A DNA stretch of 64,000 nt, taken from NCBI RefSeq assembly GCF_002091715.1, contig NZ_BDAG01000009.1, forward strand, positions 106,224 through 170,223. The letters are read 5' to 3'. This document shows, piece by piece, positions 39,039 through 48,496 of this stretch. Position 1 is the stretch's first letter; every line of letters starts with the position of its first letter. Under the pieces are notes generated by a model, which did not search any database, was not told the origin of the DNA, and saw nothing but the letters and a program-made list of their open reading frames with translations. Source of the stretch: Pseudomonas migulae NBRC 103157 (GTDB taxonomy: Bacteria > Pseudomonadota > Gammaproteobacteria > Pseudomonadales > Pseudomonadaceae). Made by a program: the position numbers and the translations under genes.

Positions 39039-39898
39039 ACGCCGTGACTCAGAACAACGCTGTACTGGCCGGTCTGATCGGTGCCGGCATTCAGGCGTCC
39101 CGTACTCCCGCACTGCATGAGCATGAGGGCGATGCCCAGGGTTTGCGTTATCTCTACCGCCTGATTGACCTCGACCAGCTCAAACTCGACAGCAATGCCC
39201 TGCCCGACTTGCTGATGGCGGCCGAGCAGATGAATTTCACCGGCCTGAACATCACCTTTCCGTGCAAGCAGACGATCATCCCGCTGCTCGACGAATTGTC
39301 ACCGGAAGCCCGCGGCATCGGTGCGGTGAACACGGTGGTGTTGAAGGACGGCAAACGCATCGGCCACAACACCGATTGCCTGGGCTTTGCCGAAGGTTTT
39401 CGGCGTGGTCTGCAGGGCGTTGCCGTTGAGCGTGTCGTCCAGATGGGCGCAGGAGGGGCCGGCGCGGCGGTGGCCCACGCGTTATTGAGCGAAGGCGTAC
39501 GACTGCTGAGCATTTTCGATGTGGACAATAGTCGCGCTCAGGCGCTGGCAAACAACCTTAATCAGCATTTTGGCGCTGGCCGAGCGGTGGCGGGTCATGA
39601 TCTGCCGAGCACGCTGGCTCAGGCCGACGGACTGGTCAACACCACCCCCATGGGCATGAAAAAACTGCCTGGCATGCCGGTGCCGGTGGAGTTGCTTCGC
39701 AAACAGTTGTGGGTGGCGGAGATCGTTTACTTTCCGCTGGAAACCGAACTGCTGCGCAACGCCCGCGCCTTGGGTTGCCGGACGCTGGATGGCGGCAACA
39801 TGGCGGTGTTTCAGGCGGTGAAGGCGTTTGAATTGTTCAGCGGCGTGGTGCCGGATGCGCAGCGGATGCTGGCGCATTTTCAGAGCATGAATGGTTGA
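39035..39898 (+). CDS. shikimate/quinate dehydrogenase, probably NAD-preferring
   Basis: The protein has 287 residues from GTG 39035, overlapping aroQ by four bases; GTG 39044 is an alternative. Substrate motifs are [20 protein letters not shown] with the catalytic Lys, and [11 protein letters not shown] with the catalytic Asp. The Rossmann motif is [13 protein letters not shown]. After strand 2 the sequence is [11 protein letters not shown], where an acidic residue replaces the NRT-type arginine of NADP enzymes, suggesting NAD. This fits the catabolic YdiB/quinate dehydrogenase-like group better than biosynthetic AroE. Confidence 0.88.
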   Translation: MNAVTQNNAVLAGLIGAGIQASRTPALHEHEGDAQGLRYLYRLIDLDQLKLDSNALPDLLMAAEQMNFTGLNITFPCKQTIIPLLDELSPEARGIGAVNTVVLKDGKRIGHNTDCLGFAEGFRRGLQGVAVERVVQMGAGGAGAAVAHALLSEGVRLLSIFDVDNSRAQALANNLNQHFGAGRAVAGHDLPSTLAQADGLVNTTPMGMKKLPGMPVPVELLRKQLWVAEIVYFPLETELLRNARALGCRTLDGGNMAVFQAVKAFELFSGVVPDAQRMLAHFQSMNG

Positions 39899-39918
39899 GG
39901 TTGAAATGAACTCGGACC

Positions 39919-39984
39919 TGTAGGAGCCGGCTTGCTGGCGATGGCGATCTCAAAGGCGCTATCGCCAGCAAGCCGGCTCCTACA
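39919..39984. repeat. REP pair (family A), compact
   Basis: TGTAGGAGCCGGCTTGCTGG and the inverted copy ending GGCTCCTACA at 39984, with little linker. It lies between the convergent dehydrogenase and TetR genes. Confidence 0.9.
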
Positions 39985-40003
39985 AAGCCAGCACACACCG
40001 CAA

Positions 40004-40681
40004 TCAGTCCTGCAGGTATCGCAACACCGACTCGCAAATCATCTCCCGATGACGCCGCTTGATGCTTTCGTCCGGCAAGTCGATCTGAAAAATCTCACCG
40101 AACGTATGGCGGTTCGACACGCGATAGAAACAGAACGAGCTGATCAGCAGATGCACATCCAAAGGATCAAGCCCCGCCCGGAACACACCCTCTTCAGCCC
40201 CGCGACGCAAAATCACACCCAGTGAATCGAGAATGGTGTTGTTCATCGCCTTGATCGCATCGGAACGCTTCACGAATTCCGCGTTGTGAATGTTCTCGAT
40301 GCTGACGATGCGCACGAAATCGACATTGCGATCATGGTGATCGAAGGTGAACTCCACCAGCCGCCGAATCGCCTCCACGGGCGCCAGTTCGGCCAGGTGC
40401 AGGCGGTTTTCGGTGTTGCGGATATCGCCGTAGAGTTTCTCCAGCACCTCGATGTAGAGCTGTTCCTTACTGCCGAAGTAGTAATAGATCATGCGTTTGG
40501 AGGTGTGAATGCGCTCGGCGATCGCATCGACGCGAGCACCGGAAAGTCCCTGCTGGACGAACTCTACAATGGCTTCTTGCAGAATGTTCTCGCGGGTCTT
40601 TTCCGGGTTGTTCTTGCGACTCTTGCGGGGCTCGGCCATGGGTTCGTCGGGCGCTACGGAGAGTTCTGAGGTTATTGTCAT
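40004..40681 (-). CDS. TetR-family transcriptional regulator
   Basis: The protein has 225 residues. The TetR DNA-binding domain covers about 28-75 (TRENILQEAIVEFVQQGLSG, ARVDAIAERIHTSKRMIYYY, FGSKEQLY). A helical ligand domain (about 85-220) follows. ATG 40681 and 40639 are both possible starts; neither has a clear ribosome site. It is located between shikimate-type dehydrogenase and quiC and is likely the local regulator of quinate catabolism, by position. Confidence 0.88.
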   Translation of the reverse strand: MTITSELSVAPDEPMAEPRKSRKNNPEKTRENILQEAIVEFVQQGLSGARVDAIAERIHTSKRMIYYYFGSKEQLYIEVLEKLYGDIRNTENRLHLAELAPVEAIRRLVEFTFDHHDRNVDFVRIVSIENIHNAEFVKRSDAIKAMNNTILDSLGVILRRGAEEGVFRAGLDPLDVHLLISSFCFYRVSNRHTFGEIFQIDLPDESIKRRHREMICESVLRYLQD

Positions 40682-40783
40682 TGCGGGCTCACGGCCATCA
40701 CTGCACAGGCTGGCGATTATGAGCCGCGCCGCACAGTGAAGGAAGCCGCGCGGCAGCGGTTTAACCTCGCGTTTACGAAATTG

Positions 40784-42685
40784 CTACAACTTGGCCTGGC
40801 GCAGGGCACCGCTGCGGGATTTGGCCATGGCCGCCAGTCGCACCGCCACGTTGGCCGCGCCATAACCGGCGTAGCCATTCTTGCGCTGGATGATTTCAAA
40901 GAAAAACCGCCCTTCGAACGGCTCCGTGTAAACGTGGAACAGCTCGCCACCCTGGGCATCACGGTCGTAGAGCACGTTGTAATAGGCGAGTTCACTGAGG
41001 AATTCATCATCAAAATCGAACCGCGCAGCCAGGTCGTCGTAATAATTGAGCGGGATATCCAGCAACGGTACGCCCGCCTGCTTGGCGCGACTGACTTCGG
41101 CAAAGATATCGTCGCAATCAAACGCAATGTGATGCACGCCAGAACCGCGATAACTCGACAGTGCGTGTGAGATCGCGGTGTTGCGGTTTTCGGAAATGTT
41201 CAGCGGCAAGCGGATCGAACTGTCGCGACTGCGCAGCGCCCGACTCTTCACCAGACCGTAGGGGTCCGGCAGCACCACTTCGTCGTCGGCTTCGAAATCC
41301 AGCAGGCTCTTGTAGAACAGCACCCAACTGTCGAGGCTGTCGGCCGGCAACGCCATGGCCATGTGGTCGATGCGCTTGAGGCCACCGCTGGCCACGGCGG
41401 CCGGTTGCAGATTGAAGTCGGTGCCATAGACGTCGGCGTTCTGGTCCACCAGATAAATCAGGCTGCCATCCGGCGCACGTACCGCCGCCAGTTCCAGCTC
41501 ATTGGGGCCGACCAGTCCGCGATACGGCTGACCTTTGTAAGCCACCGCCCGGGCGAGCGCGCTTGCGCTGTCCTTGACCCGCACGGCGGTGGCGCACAGC
41601 GACGGGCCGTGTGCCTCGAAGAAACTGTGACCGAACGAGTACGGCTCGGAATTGAGGATCAGGTTGATGTCGCCCTGACGCATCAGGCTCACGCTTTTGG
41701 AGCGGTGCTGGCCGGCCTTGACGAAACCCAGTCGCTCCAGCCAGTGAGAAAGCTTGGCGCCGAGGCTTTCGTCCACGGCGAATTCGAGAAACTCGATACC
41801 GTTGTATTCGCTGGCCTCGGGAGTCTCGAACAAAATGTCGGCGCAAGCCGTTGGTTGGTTTTCCTGCGCCAGCCGTTCGCGGGTTTTCTCTTCCAGGTAC
41901 AGCAACGAACGCAAGCCGTCGGCGGCGTTGGCCCGTGGCGGCGCGGCGCGGAAGCCATCGTTGAAAATTTCCAGCGACAACGGCCCGGTGTAGCCACTCT
42001 TGATGATCGGTGCGAGAAACCCCGGCAAGTCGAATTCGCCCTGGCCCGGAAAACAGCGGAAATGGCGGCTCCACTCCAGCACGTCCATGGCCAGGATCGG
42101 CGCGTCGGCCATTTGCACGAAGAAAATCTTGTCGCCGGGAATGTCGGCGATGGCACTCGGATCGCCCTTTAGCGACAGCGTGTGGAAACTGTCCAGCAAC
42201 ACACCCAGGCTCGGATGATCAGCCTGTCGAACGATGTTCCACACCTGTTGCCAGGTGTTCACATGCCGCCCCCAGGCCAACGCTTCGTAACCGATTCGCA
42301 GGCCGCGCGCACCGGCGTGTTCGGCCAGCAATCGCAAGTCGTCGACGAGGATTTGTTCATCACCGATGGCGTCGGCCGAAGCGTTGCTGCACACCAGCAC
42401 CAGGTCGGTGCCCAGTTCCTGCATCAGGTCGAATTTGCGCTCGGCCCGTTCCAGGTTGCGTGGCAGGCGATCGCGGCGGCAGCCTTCGAAATCCCGGAAC
42501 GGCTGGAACAGTGTGATGGCGATCCCGAGATCAGCGCACATCTGCCTGATTTCCCGTGGGCTACCGTCATAGTAGAGAAGGTCGTTTTCGAAAATCTCCA
42601 CCCCGTCGAAACCGGCGGCGGCAATGGCTTCGAGTTTTTCCGGCAGGGTACCGCTCAAGGACACGGTGGCAATGGAACGCTGCAT
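40784..42685 (-). CDS. quiC: 3-dehydroshikimate dehydratase fused to an HPPD-like domain
   Basis: The protein has 633 residues from ATG 42685 with GGGAG upstream. The N-terminal half (about 1-285) is a sugar-isomerase-type TIM barrel with candidate metal ligands in RIGYEALAWGRH, VLLDSFHTLS, FFVQMADAP and LSLEIFNDG. It converts 3-dehydroshikimate to protocatechuate. The C-terminal half (about 300-633) is a VOC/HPPD-like fold with His in RIDHMAMA, His in GVHHIAFDC and Glu in FFFEIIQR, the 2-His-1-carboxylate set. This fusion matches Pseudomonas QuiC. The role of the second domain is not settled. Confidence 0.93.
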   Translation of the reverse strand: MQRSIATVSLSGTLPEKLEAIAAAGFDGVEIFENDLLYYDGSPREIRQMCADLGIAITLFQPFRDFEGCRRDRLPRNLERAERKFDLMQELGTDLVLVCSNASADAIGDEQILVDDLRLLAEHAGARGLRIGYEALAWGRHVNTWQQVWNIVRQADHPSLGVLLDSFHTLSLKGDPSAIADIPGDKIFFVQMADAPILAMDVLEWSRHFRCFPGQGEFDLPGFLAPIIKSGYTGPLSLEIFNDGFRAAPPRANAADGLRSLLYLEEKTRERLAQENQPTACADILFETPEASEYNGIEFLEFAVDESLGAKLSHWLERLGFVKAGQHRSKSVSLMRQGDINLILNSEPYSFGHSFFEAHGPSLCATAVRVKDSASALARAVAYKGQPYRGLVGPNELELAAVRAPDGSLIYLVDQNADVYGTDFNLQPAAVASGGLKRIDHMAMALPADSLDSWVLFYKSLLDFEADDEVVLPDPYGLVKSRALRSRDSSIRLPLNISENRNTAISHALSSYRGSGVHHIAFDCDDIFAEVSRAKQAGVPLLDIPLNYYDDLAARFDFDDEFLSELAYYNVLYDRDAQGGELFHVYTEPFEGRFFFEIIQRKNGYAGYGAANVAVRLAAMAKSRSGALRQAKL

Positions 42686-42742
42686 ATTTCGACTCCCGGT
42701 GGTGGAGGCTGTCTTTTCAGGGCCTGGCACGCTTACGATTTA

Positions 42743-42808
42743 TGTAGGAGCCGGCTTGCTGGCGATGGCAATCTTGCGGACGCCATCGCCAGCAAGCCGG
42801 CTCCTACA
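42743..42808. repeat. REP pair (family A), compact
   Basis: TGTAGGAGCCGGCTTGCTGG with the inverted copy ending CTCCTACA at 42808, in the gap between the quiC start and the divergent MFS gene. Confidence 0.9.
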
Positions 42809-43016
42809 AGGACCGCGTTTTTCTTGACGTGAATTATTGGCTGCAAGATCCTGCACAGCAATTCAAAGTGTACTATCCGGTTAGTTTTACGTGCGATTAT
42901 CGAACACTATGACACTTGGCGAATTGACGATTTTTCGTCCACTGCCCACCATCCACCCCACATTGAGTCCGGTCACACACATCGGTCTCGGTGACCCAAG
43001 ACTCAGAACACCACAT

Positions 43017-43024
43017 AAAAATAA
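43017..43024 (+). promoter_or_regulatory. A-rich motif AAAAATAA before the MFS ribosome site
   Basis: AAAAATAA fits the loose AANAANAA form recognised by Hfq/Crc and lies 13 bases before ATG 43037. It is a weaker match than the cstA site. Catabolite repression of quinate uptake would be expected in Pseudomonas. Confidence 0.35.
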
Positions 43025-43036
43025 TCGGTGGCCTAC

Positions 43037-44377
43037 ATGACTCCTTCCCAAAGCTCTCCCGTGGAGCGTTCCTCCATGACTCCTGCCGCTGGCGGCATCG
43101 GCGACAAGATCCGCGGCGCCATGGCCGTCGGCAAAACCCGTTGGGGCATGCTGGCGCTGGTGTTTTTCGCCACCACCCTGAACTACATCGACCGCGCCGC
43201 GCTGGGCGTCATGCAGCCCATCCTCGCCAAGGAAATGAGCTGGACGGCGATGGACTACGCCAACATCAACTTCTGGTTTCAGGTGGGCTACGCCATCGGT
43301 TTCGTGCTGCAAGGCCGGTTGATCGACAGGGTCGGCGTGAAGCGCGTGTTCTTCTGCGCGGTGCTGCTCTGGAGCCTGGCGACCGGTGCCCATGGCCTGG
43401 CCACCTCGGCGGTCGGGTTCATGGTCTGCCGCTTTATCCTCGGGCTGACCGAAGCCGCCAACTATCCGGCTTGCGTGAAAACCACGCGGTTGTGGTTTCC
43501 GGCCGGCGAGCGCGCCGTGGCGACCGGCATTTTCAACGCCGGCACCAACGTCGGGGCGATGTTCACACCGATGCTGCTGCCGTTGATCCTCCACGCGTGG
43601 GGCTGGCAGGCGGCGTTCCTGTGCATGGCGTCACTGGGTGGTATCTGGTTGCTGTTCTGGGGCTTGAAGTACTTCAACCCGGAAGATCACCCGAGCGTTA
43701 AACAGTCGGAGCTGGACTACATCCAGAAGGAAGTCGAACCGGAACAGGCCCGCGTACCGTTCTCCCGAATCCTGCGCATGCGCGGCACCTGGGCCTTCGC
43801 CCTCGCCTACTCGATGACGGCTCCGGTGTTCTGGTTCTACCTGTACTGGCTGCCACCGTTCCTCAATCAGCAATACAACCTGGGGATCAACGTGACCCAG
43901 ATGGGTATTCCGCTGATCATCATCTACCTCACGGCCGACTTCGGCAGCGTCGGCGGCGGCATTCTTTCCTCGTTCCTGATCGGTCGCGGAATCAACCCGA
44001 TCAAGGCGCGACTGATGTCCATGTTCCTGTTCGCCTGCTGCATCATCGGCGTGATCATGGCGGCCGGTTCAAGCAGTCTGTGGGTCGCGGTCTTCGCCAT
44101 CTCCCTGGCCATCGGCGCTCACCAGGCCTGGACCGCGAACATCTGGAGCCTGGTGATGGACTACACGCCTAAACACATGATGAGTACGGTGTTCGGTTTC
44201 GGCGGCATGTGCGCGGCCATCGGCGGGATGTTCATGACCCAGTTGGTCGGTCATATCCTGACGGTCACCAACAACAACTACACCGTGCTGTTCACCCTGA
44301 TTCCGGCGATGTACTTCATCGCGCTGATCTGGATGTACTTCATGGCGCCGCGCAAGATTCCGACCGTTACTGAGTAA
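43037..44377 (+). CDS. MFS transporter of the anion:cation symporter group, candidate quinate/shikimate importer
   Basis: The protein has 446 residues from ATG 43037; a GTG at 43028 is in frame. It has twelve hydrophobic segments and ACS-family motifs: TLNYIDRAALGVMQPILAKE in helix 1 and GRLIDRVGVKR in loop 2-3. The conserved GLTEAANYPACVKTTRLWFP and GIFNAGTNVGAMFTPMLLP follow. Members import organic acid anions with protons. It is divergent from quiC, so aromatic-acid or quinate/shikimate uptake is inferred from context. Confidence 0.88.
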   Translation: MTPSQSSPVERSSMTPAAGGIGDKIRGAMAVGKTRWGMLALVFFATTLNYIDRAALGVMQPILAKEMSWTAMDYANINFWFQVGYAIGFVLQGRLIDRVGVKRVFFCAVLLWSLATGAHGLATSAVGFMVCRFILGLTEAANYPACVKTTRLWFPAGERAVATGIFNAGTNVGAMFTPMLLPLILHAWGWQAAFLCMASLGGIWLLFWGLKYFNPEDHPSVKQSELDYIQKEVEPEQARVPFSRILRMRGTWAFALAYSMTAPVFWFYLYWLPPFLNQQYNLGINVTQMGIPLIIIYLTADFGSVGGGILSSFLIGRGINPIKARLMSMFLFACCIIGVIMAAGSSSLWVAVFAISLAIGAHQAWTANIWSLVMDYTPKHMMSTVFGFGGMCAAIGGMFMTQLVGHILTVTNNNYTVLFTLIPAMYFIALIWMYFMAPRKIPTVTE

Positions 44378-44393
44378 AGTTCGACGCAATACC

Positions 44394-44457
44394 CTGTGGG
44401 AGCGAACCTTTATGGTGAGGGGACTTGTCCCCTCGCCACAAAGGTTCGCTCCCACAG
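44394..44457. repeat. 64-bp near-perfect hairpin, variant REP
   Basis: CTGTGGGAGCGAACCTT pairs with AAGGTTCGCTCCCACAG, and inside it GGTGAGGGGAC pairs with GTCCCCTCGCC. It lies between two convergent transporter genes and may stop transcription from both sides. Confidence 0.85.
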
Positions 44458-44471
44458 TTCGTTCGCCGCGG

Positions 44472-45350
44472 CTACCGGCGACTCTGTTGCCACGCCGCCG
44501 CCAATCCGCTGCAGCAAATCACCGCGATCCCCACAATCGTGGTCAGGGTCGGCGTGTGAGAAAACAGCAACCAGCCCAGCAAACCGGCAAACACAATCTG
44601 GCAATAGCCGAACGGCGCCAGCAACGCCGGGGCTGCGTGGCGGAAAGCCTGGGTCAGAAACAGATGCGCCGTCATCCCGCAGGCGCCCAGCGCCACCATC
44701 ATCAAGCCATGCCCAACGCTTGGCACTTGCCAGAAGAACGGCACCAGCGCACTCATCACCAGGGTGTTGCACAGGCCGGCAAAGAAGTTGCTGGTGGTCG
44801 GGCTGTCGATCTCACTGAGCTTGCGAGTGAGCAATTGATAGAAGCAGAAAAACAGCGCCGAGCAGAGCGGCAGCAGAACCGCTGGCGTGAACAGATCGCC
44901 GCCGGGGTGGACGATGATCAACACGCCGACAAAGCCGCAAATCACCGCGATCCATTGGCCACGGGTGACGCGCTCACGCAACAGCGGCACCGACAGTGCA
45001 GTCACCAGAACCGGAGCGAGAAAGTTGACCGCCGTGGCTTCAGCCAACGGGATGTACTGCAAGCCGGTGGTGAAAAACAGACTGGTGCCCAGCAAGCACA
45101 ACGCCCTCAGCAACTGCAGCATCGGCCGTTTAGTGCGCAGGACGCGCAACCCGGACTGCGGCAGAAAAATCCCGGCCATCAATAAGGTGTGAACCACATA
45201 ACGGGCCCAGACCACCATGACAATCGGGTAGAACCCCGAAAGGTATTTCGACAAGGCGTCATGGCTGGAGAAAAGGAAGGTGGCGACGACGATCAGCAAA
45301 ATCCCTTTGAAGGGTTGGTTTACGCCGGAGAGCGGAGTGCTGACGGTCAT
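44472..45350 (-). CDS. EamA/DMT-family transporter
   Basis: The protein has 292 residues with ten hydrophobic segments in two EamA repeats (about 15-145 and 155-285). The first repeat has SSHDALSKYLSGFYP and EATAVNFLAPVLVTALSVPL; the second ends HTPTLTTIVGIAVICCSGLA. Such proteins export small metabolites or amino acids; the substrate is not known. It lies downstream of an IclR-type regulator on the same strand, and a double dyad sits 30 bases before its ATG. Confidence 0.88.
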   Translation of the reverse strand: MTVSTPLSGVNQPFKGILLIVVATFLFSSHDALSKYLSGFYPIVMVVWARYVVHTLLMAGIFLPQSGLRVLRTKRPMLQLLRALCLLGTSLFFTTGLQYIPLAEATAVNFLAPVLVTALSVPLLRERVTRGQWIAVICGFVGVLIIVHPGGDLFTPAVLLPLCSALFFCFYQLLTRKLSEIDSPTTSNFFAGLCNTLVMSALVPFFWQVPSVGHGLMMVALGACGMTAHLFLTQAFRHAAPALLAPFGYCQIVFAGLLGWLLFSHTPTLTTIVGIAVICCSGLAAAWQQSRR

Positions 45351-45379
45351 GGATTGCCCTTGTGCCTCGCGAATTCAAT

Positions 45380-45399
45380 CTAAATTTAGAACCTGGTTC
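45380..45399. promoter_or_regulatory. two abutting dyads upstream of the EamA gene
   Basis: CTAAATTTAG (45380-45389) and GAACCTGGTTC (45389-45399) are perfect palindromes sharing one base. They lie 30-49 bases before the ATG at 45350 and could be the operator of the neighbouring IclR protein. Confidence 0.4.
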
Positions 45400-45479
45400 C
45401 AGATTCTCACATAGCCACTCTGTAAAACCGGGCGAACAGCGCACACAATTTTCAGCCGAGCTGCTTGACTGCATGACCG

Positions 45480-46256
45480 TTAATTGAAGAACTCGGACGC
45501 CAGGCTGGCGGCAGACAATTCCTCGGTAAATTTCAACAGCAGTGGTGCCAGCTCATGCAGTCGCGCTCCCGGCATCCGCGCGCTTGGACCGGCAATGCTC
45601 AGCACGCCAATTACTCGCCCGTCGGTGGGGTGCCGTACCACTGCCGCAATCGCTGAAGTGCCCACTGCCGAACTCTCCTCGACCCAGGCGTAGCCTTGCT
45701 CCCGCGCCAGTCGCAGCCGTTCCAGCAATTCAATGTTGGACCGCGGAGCGTTCGGTCCCAGATCCTTTGGCCGGTCGCCGCCCTGGCGCTCCACCAGCGA
45801 CAAGGCCTCGGCATCGCTCATGCAAGCCAGCCACGCATGGCCCGAAGCCGTATAAAACAACGGTGCGTCGCGGCCCATGTCCGGGTCGTAACGCAACCCC
45901 GAACGGGCGCCCTGGGATTTGGCGATCCAGATCTGCCGCTCACCTTCGATAAGCCCAAGACGCACCAGTTCCCCGGTTTCCTGGGCCAGACGATCCAGCA
46001 CGGGCTGAACGATATCGGCGCCGCTACCCGCCAGGTAACGAAAACCCATCGCGACCAGTTTGGTGGACAAGTGATACCGCAGATTCTCCGGATTCTGCCG
46101 CACATAACCCAGTCGAATCAGCTCCGCGAGCATACGGTGGGTCGCGCTTTTAGGGATGTCCAGTTGCTCCGCGAGCAGCTGCATGGGCAAACCGCGAGGG
46201 TCACGGGTGAGGCTTTCGAGCACATTGAAGACACGTTCGATCTGACTGCCAGCCAT
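45480..46256 (-). CDS. IclR-family transcriptional regulator
   Basis: The protein has 258 residues. The N-terminal winged helix (1-70) reads IERVFNVLESLTRDPRGLPM, QLLAEQLDIPKSATHRMLAE. The IclR effector domain (about 75-250) contains GERQIWIAKSQGARSGLRYD and TASGHAWLACMSDAEA. Family members bind small aromatic or aliphatic acids. The likely target is the EamA gene 129 bases downstream. Confidence 0.92.
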   Translation of the reverse strand: MAGSQIERVFNVLESLTRDPRGLPMQLLAEQLDIPKSATHRMLAELIRLGYVRQNPENLRYHLSTKLVAMGFRYLAGSGADIVQPVLDRLAQETGELVRLGLIEGERQIWIAKSQGARSGLRYDPDMGRDAPLFYTASGHAWLACMSDAEALSLVERQGGDRPKDLGPNAPRSNIELLERLRLAREQGYAWVEESSAVGTSAIAAVVRHPTDGRVIGVLSIAGPSARMPGARLHELAPLLLKFTEELSAASLASEFFN

Positions 46257-46509
46257 GGGAGGTTCCGAATTCGATTTGCCCTGATTCTAGAAGACGAACC
46301 GGGTAATGCGAAATCTGGAACTCGAGGCTCGAGCGACGCAGACACTCGACTGTTTGATAAAAACCCGTCCCCTGAGGGAATTCGAGGGGTTATCCATGTT
46401 CCTACTGCCTGCACGCTACCGGCCAGCGAGTGAAAGACGGACGACCGGACTGGCGCCGCTCTCACTCACCAGCAACACTCATCCCCACGGACAATCAGAG
46501 GATTCCCAC

Positions 46510-47403
46510 ATGCTATGGAAAAAAGGCCGACGCAGCGACAACGTGGTCGATGCCCGTGGTGATGATGTCGGCGGTGGTGGCGGCGGGATGCGCTTTGGTG
46601 GCGGCAAGGGCCTGAGCCTGACGGCCATCATCCTGATTGTCGGGATCGGCTGGATCACCGGCCAGGACCCGTTGCAGATCCTCGGCCAGTTGACCGGCCA
46701 AATGACCGAGCAATCGGCACCGGCCTCGACGCAAACCCGCAAGGCACCGCCGGCCAATGATGAAGGGGCGGAGTTCGTACGCTCGATCCTCGGTGACACT
46801 GAAGACACCTGGGGCCAGATTTTTCAGCAGGCCGGTCGGCAGTATAAGAATCCTACGCTGGTGCTGTTCAGCAACCGGGTGAACTCGGCGTGCGGCCTGG
46901 CGACTTCGGCGACCGGCCCGTTCTATTGCCCCGCAGACCAGAAGGTTTACCTGGACATGGGTTTTTTCCAGGAAATGTCACAACGCTTTTCCGCTGCGGG
47001 TGATTTCGCTCAGGCCTACGTGATCGCTCACGAAGTCGGACACCATGTTCAGACGTTGCTCGGTGTCTCGGCAAAAATTCAGACTGCCCGCCAGCAAGGC
47101 CGGCAAATGGAAGGCGATGGCGGTTTGCTGGTACGCCAGGAACTGCAAGCGGATTGCCTGGCCGGTGTCTGGGCCAACAACGCGCAGCAGCGCCTGAACT
47201 GGCTGGAACCGGGCGACATCGAAGAAGCCTTGAATGCCGCCAACGCTATCGGCGACGACCGCTTGCAGCAGCAAGGTCAGGGTCGCGTGGTGCCGGACTC
47301 GTTTACCCATGGCACGTCAGCGCAAAGGGTGCGCTGGTTCAAAACCGGATTTGCGCAAGGCCAGGTGGGCCAGTGCGATACCTTTGCGGCGAAAAACCTA
47401 TAG
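46510..47403 (+). CDS. ypfJ: YpfJ-type membrane-anchored neutral zinc metallopeptidase
   Basis: The protein has 297 residues from ATG 46510 (MLWKKGRRSDNVVDARGD), chosen as the family N-terminus; the upstream frame reads through the IclR promoter. A Gly-rich linker is followed by a single membrane helix (LTAIILIVGIGWITG, about 36-50). The catalytic HEVGHH is at about 178-183 and a downstream Glu-containing ELQADCLAG near 210. The function in the cell is unknown. The next gene starts immediately after the stop. Confidence 0.93.
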   Translation: MLWKKGRRSDNVVDARGDDVGGGGGGMRFGGGKGLSLTAIILIVGIGWITGQDPLQILGQLTGQMTEQSAPASTQTRKAPPANDEGAEFVRSILGDTEDTWGQIFQQAGRQYKNPTLVLFSNRVNSACGLATSATGPFYCPADQKVYLDMGFFQEMSQRFSAAGDFAQAYVIAHEVGHHVQTLLGVSAKIQTARQQGRQMEGDGGLLVRQELQADCLAGVWANNAQQRLNWLEPGDIEEALNAANAIGDDRLQQQGQGRVVPDSFTHGTSAQRVRWFKTGFAQGQVGQCDTFAAKNL

Positions 47404-48363
47404 ATGAATAAGTGGCTGTTGGTTCTGTTGTTCACCTGTGCAAGTACCCAGGCTGCCGAGCAGGCAGTCAAGGAAATCAGCGCCGGACGGCTGTTGTTGA
47501 ACGAAGGTGAGATGGCGGTGGGCATTGGCCCGGCGCCAGCGAAAATCGAACGCGTGCTGATCATCCTCCATGGACGGTTGCGCAACGCCGAAACGTATCG
47601 CCAGAGCGCCGAGCGTGCGGCGGAACAGGCCGGGCAAAGCGCCAACACGCTGGTGATCGCTCCACAATTTCTCAATGAAACCGACGTGGCACTCCATCCA
47701 GTGGCCGACACCGTGTTGCGTTGGCAAGGCAATGACTGGATGGCCGGCGGTTTATCCACCGCTCCGTTTGCGCTGAGTTCCTACGCGGCCCTCGACCAGA
47801 TCATTGCCCGGCTTGGCGATCGTCGACAGTTTCCGGACGTAAAGGACATCGTCATCGCCGGCCACTCCGGTGGTGCTCAGGTGGTTCAGCGCTATGCCTT
47901 GTTGAGTCACGATCAACCGGAACTCAAGGCTGCTGGCGTGCACGTGCGCTATGTCATCGCCAACCCGTCCTCCTACGCGTATTTCGATGAGCGACGGCCG
48001 GTGGCTTTCAGTCATGCCCGTTGCCCGGACTTCAATCGCTGGAAGTACGGCCTGAGCAATCTGCCTGCTTATGCCGAAGGACAAACACCCGCGCAGCTGA
48101 AGGAAAAGTACGTCCAGCGTGACATCGTTTATCTACTGGGGCAGCAGGACATCGACCCGAATCACCCAGCGCTGGATAAAAGCTGTGAAGCCCAAGCCCA
48201 GGGTGCTTACCGATTGATTCGCGGACGCAATTTTTTTGATTCTTTAAAGCGTAGCCATCCGAAAGAGTTGAATCAGCAACTGATCGAAGTACCCGGGGTT
48301 GGGCATAACGGGGATGGGATGTTTACGTCGCCTGAGGGGCAGAAGGTTTTGTTTGGTCAGTGA
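47404..48363 (+). CDS. exported alpha/beta-hydrolase-fold protein
   Basis: The protein has 319 residues; its ATG follows the ypfJ stop with no gap, so the two are probably translationally coupled. A signal peptide (MNKWLLVLLFTCASTQAAEQ) targets it to the periplasm. The fold is suggested by VLIILHGRLRN (strand 3 and oxyanion region) and the nucleophile elbow IAGHSGGAQVVQ near residue 150, with a late GVGHNGDGM supplying the likely catalytic His. Its substrate is unknown. Confidence 0.85.
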   Translation: MNKWLLVLLFTCASTQAAEQAVKEISAGRLLLNEGEMAVGIGPAPAKIERVLIILHGRLRNAETYRQSAERAAEQAGQSANTLVIAPQFLNETDVALHPVADTVLRWQGNDWMAGGLSTAPFALSSYAALDQIIARLGDRRQFPDVKDIVIAGHSGGAQVVQRYALLSHDQPELKAAGVHVRYVIANPSSYAYFDERRPVAFSHARCPDFNRWKYGLSNLPAYAEGQTPAQLKEKYVQRDIVYLLGQQDIDPNHPALDKSCEAQAQGAYRLIRGRNFFDSLKRSHPKELNQQLIEVPGVGHNGDGMFTSPEGQKVLFGQ

Positions 48364-48380
48364 GTTTTGTATTGCCTGGC

Positions 48381-48479
48381 AGTGCCCCTTCGCGAGCAAG
48401 CCCGCTCCCACATTCGACCGAGTTCTTTCAGAAAGAATAGGGTCGAATGTGGGAGCGGGCTTGCTCGCGAAGGGGCACT
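48381..48479. repeat. REP pair (family B)
   Basis: AGTGCCCCTTCGCGAGCAAG and its inverted copy ending GCGAAGGGGCACT form a long stem with TTCGACC / GGTCGAA inside. It lies between convergent genes. Confidence 0.9.
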
Positions 48480-48496
48480 CTCAGACAACCAATTCC

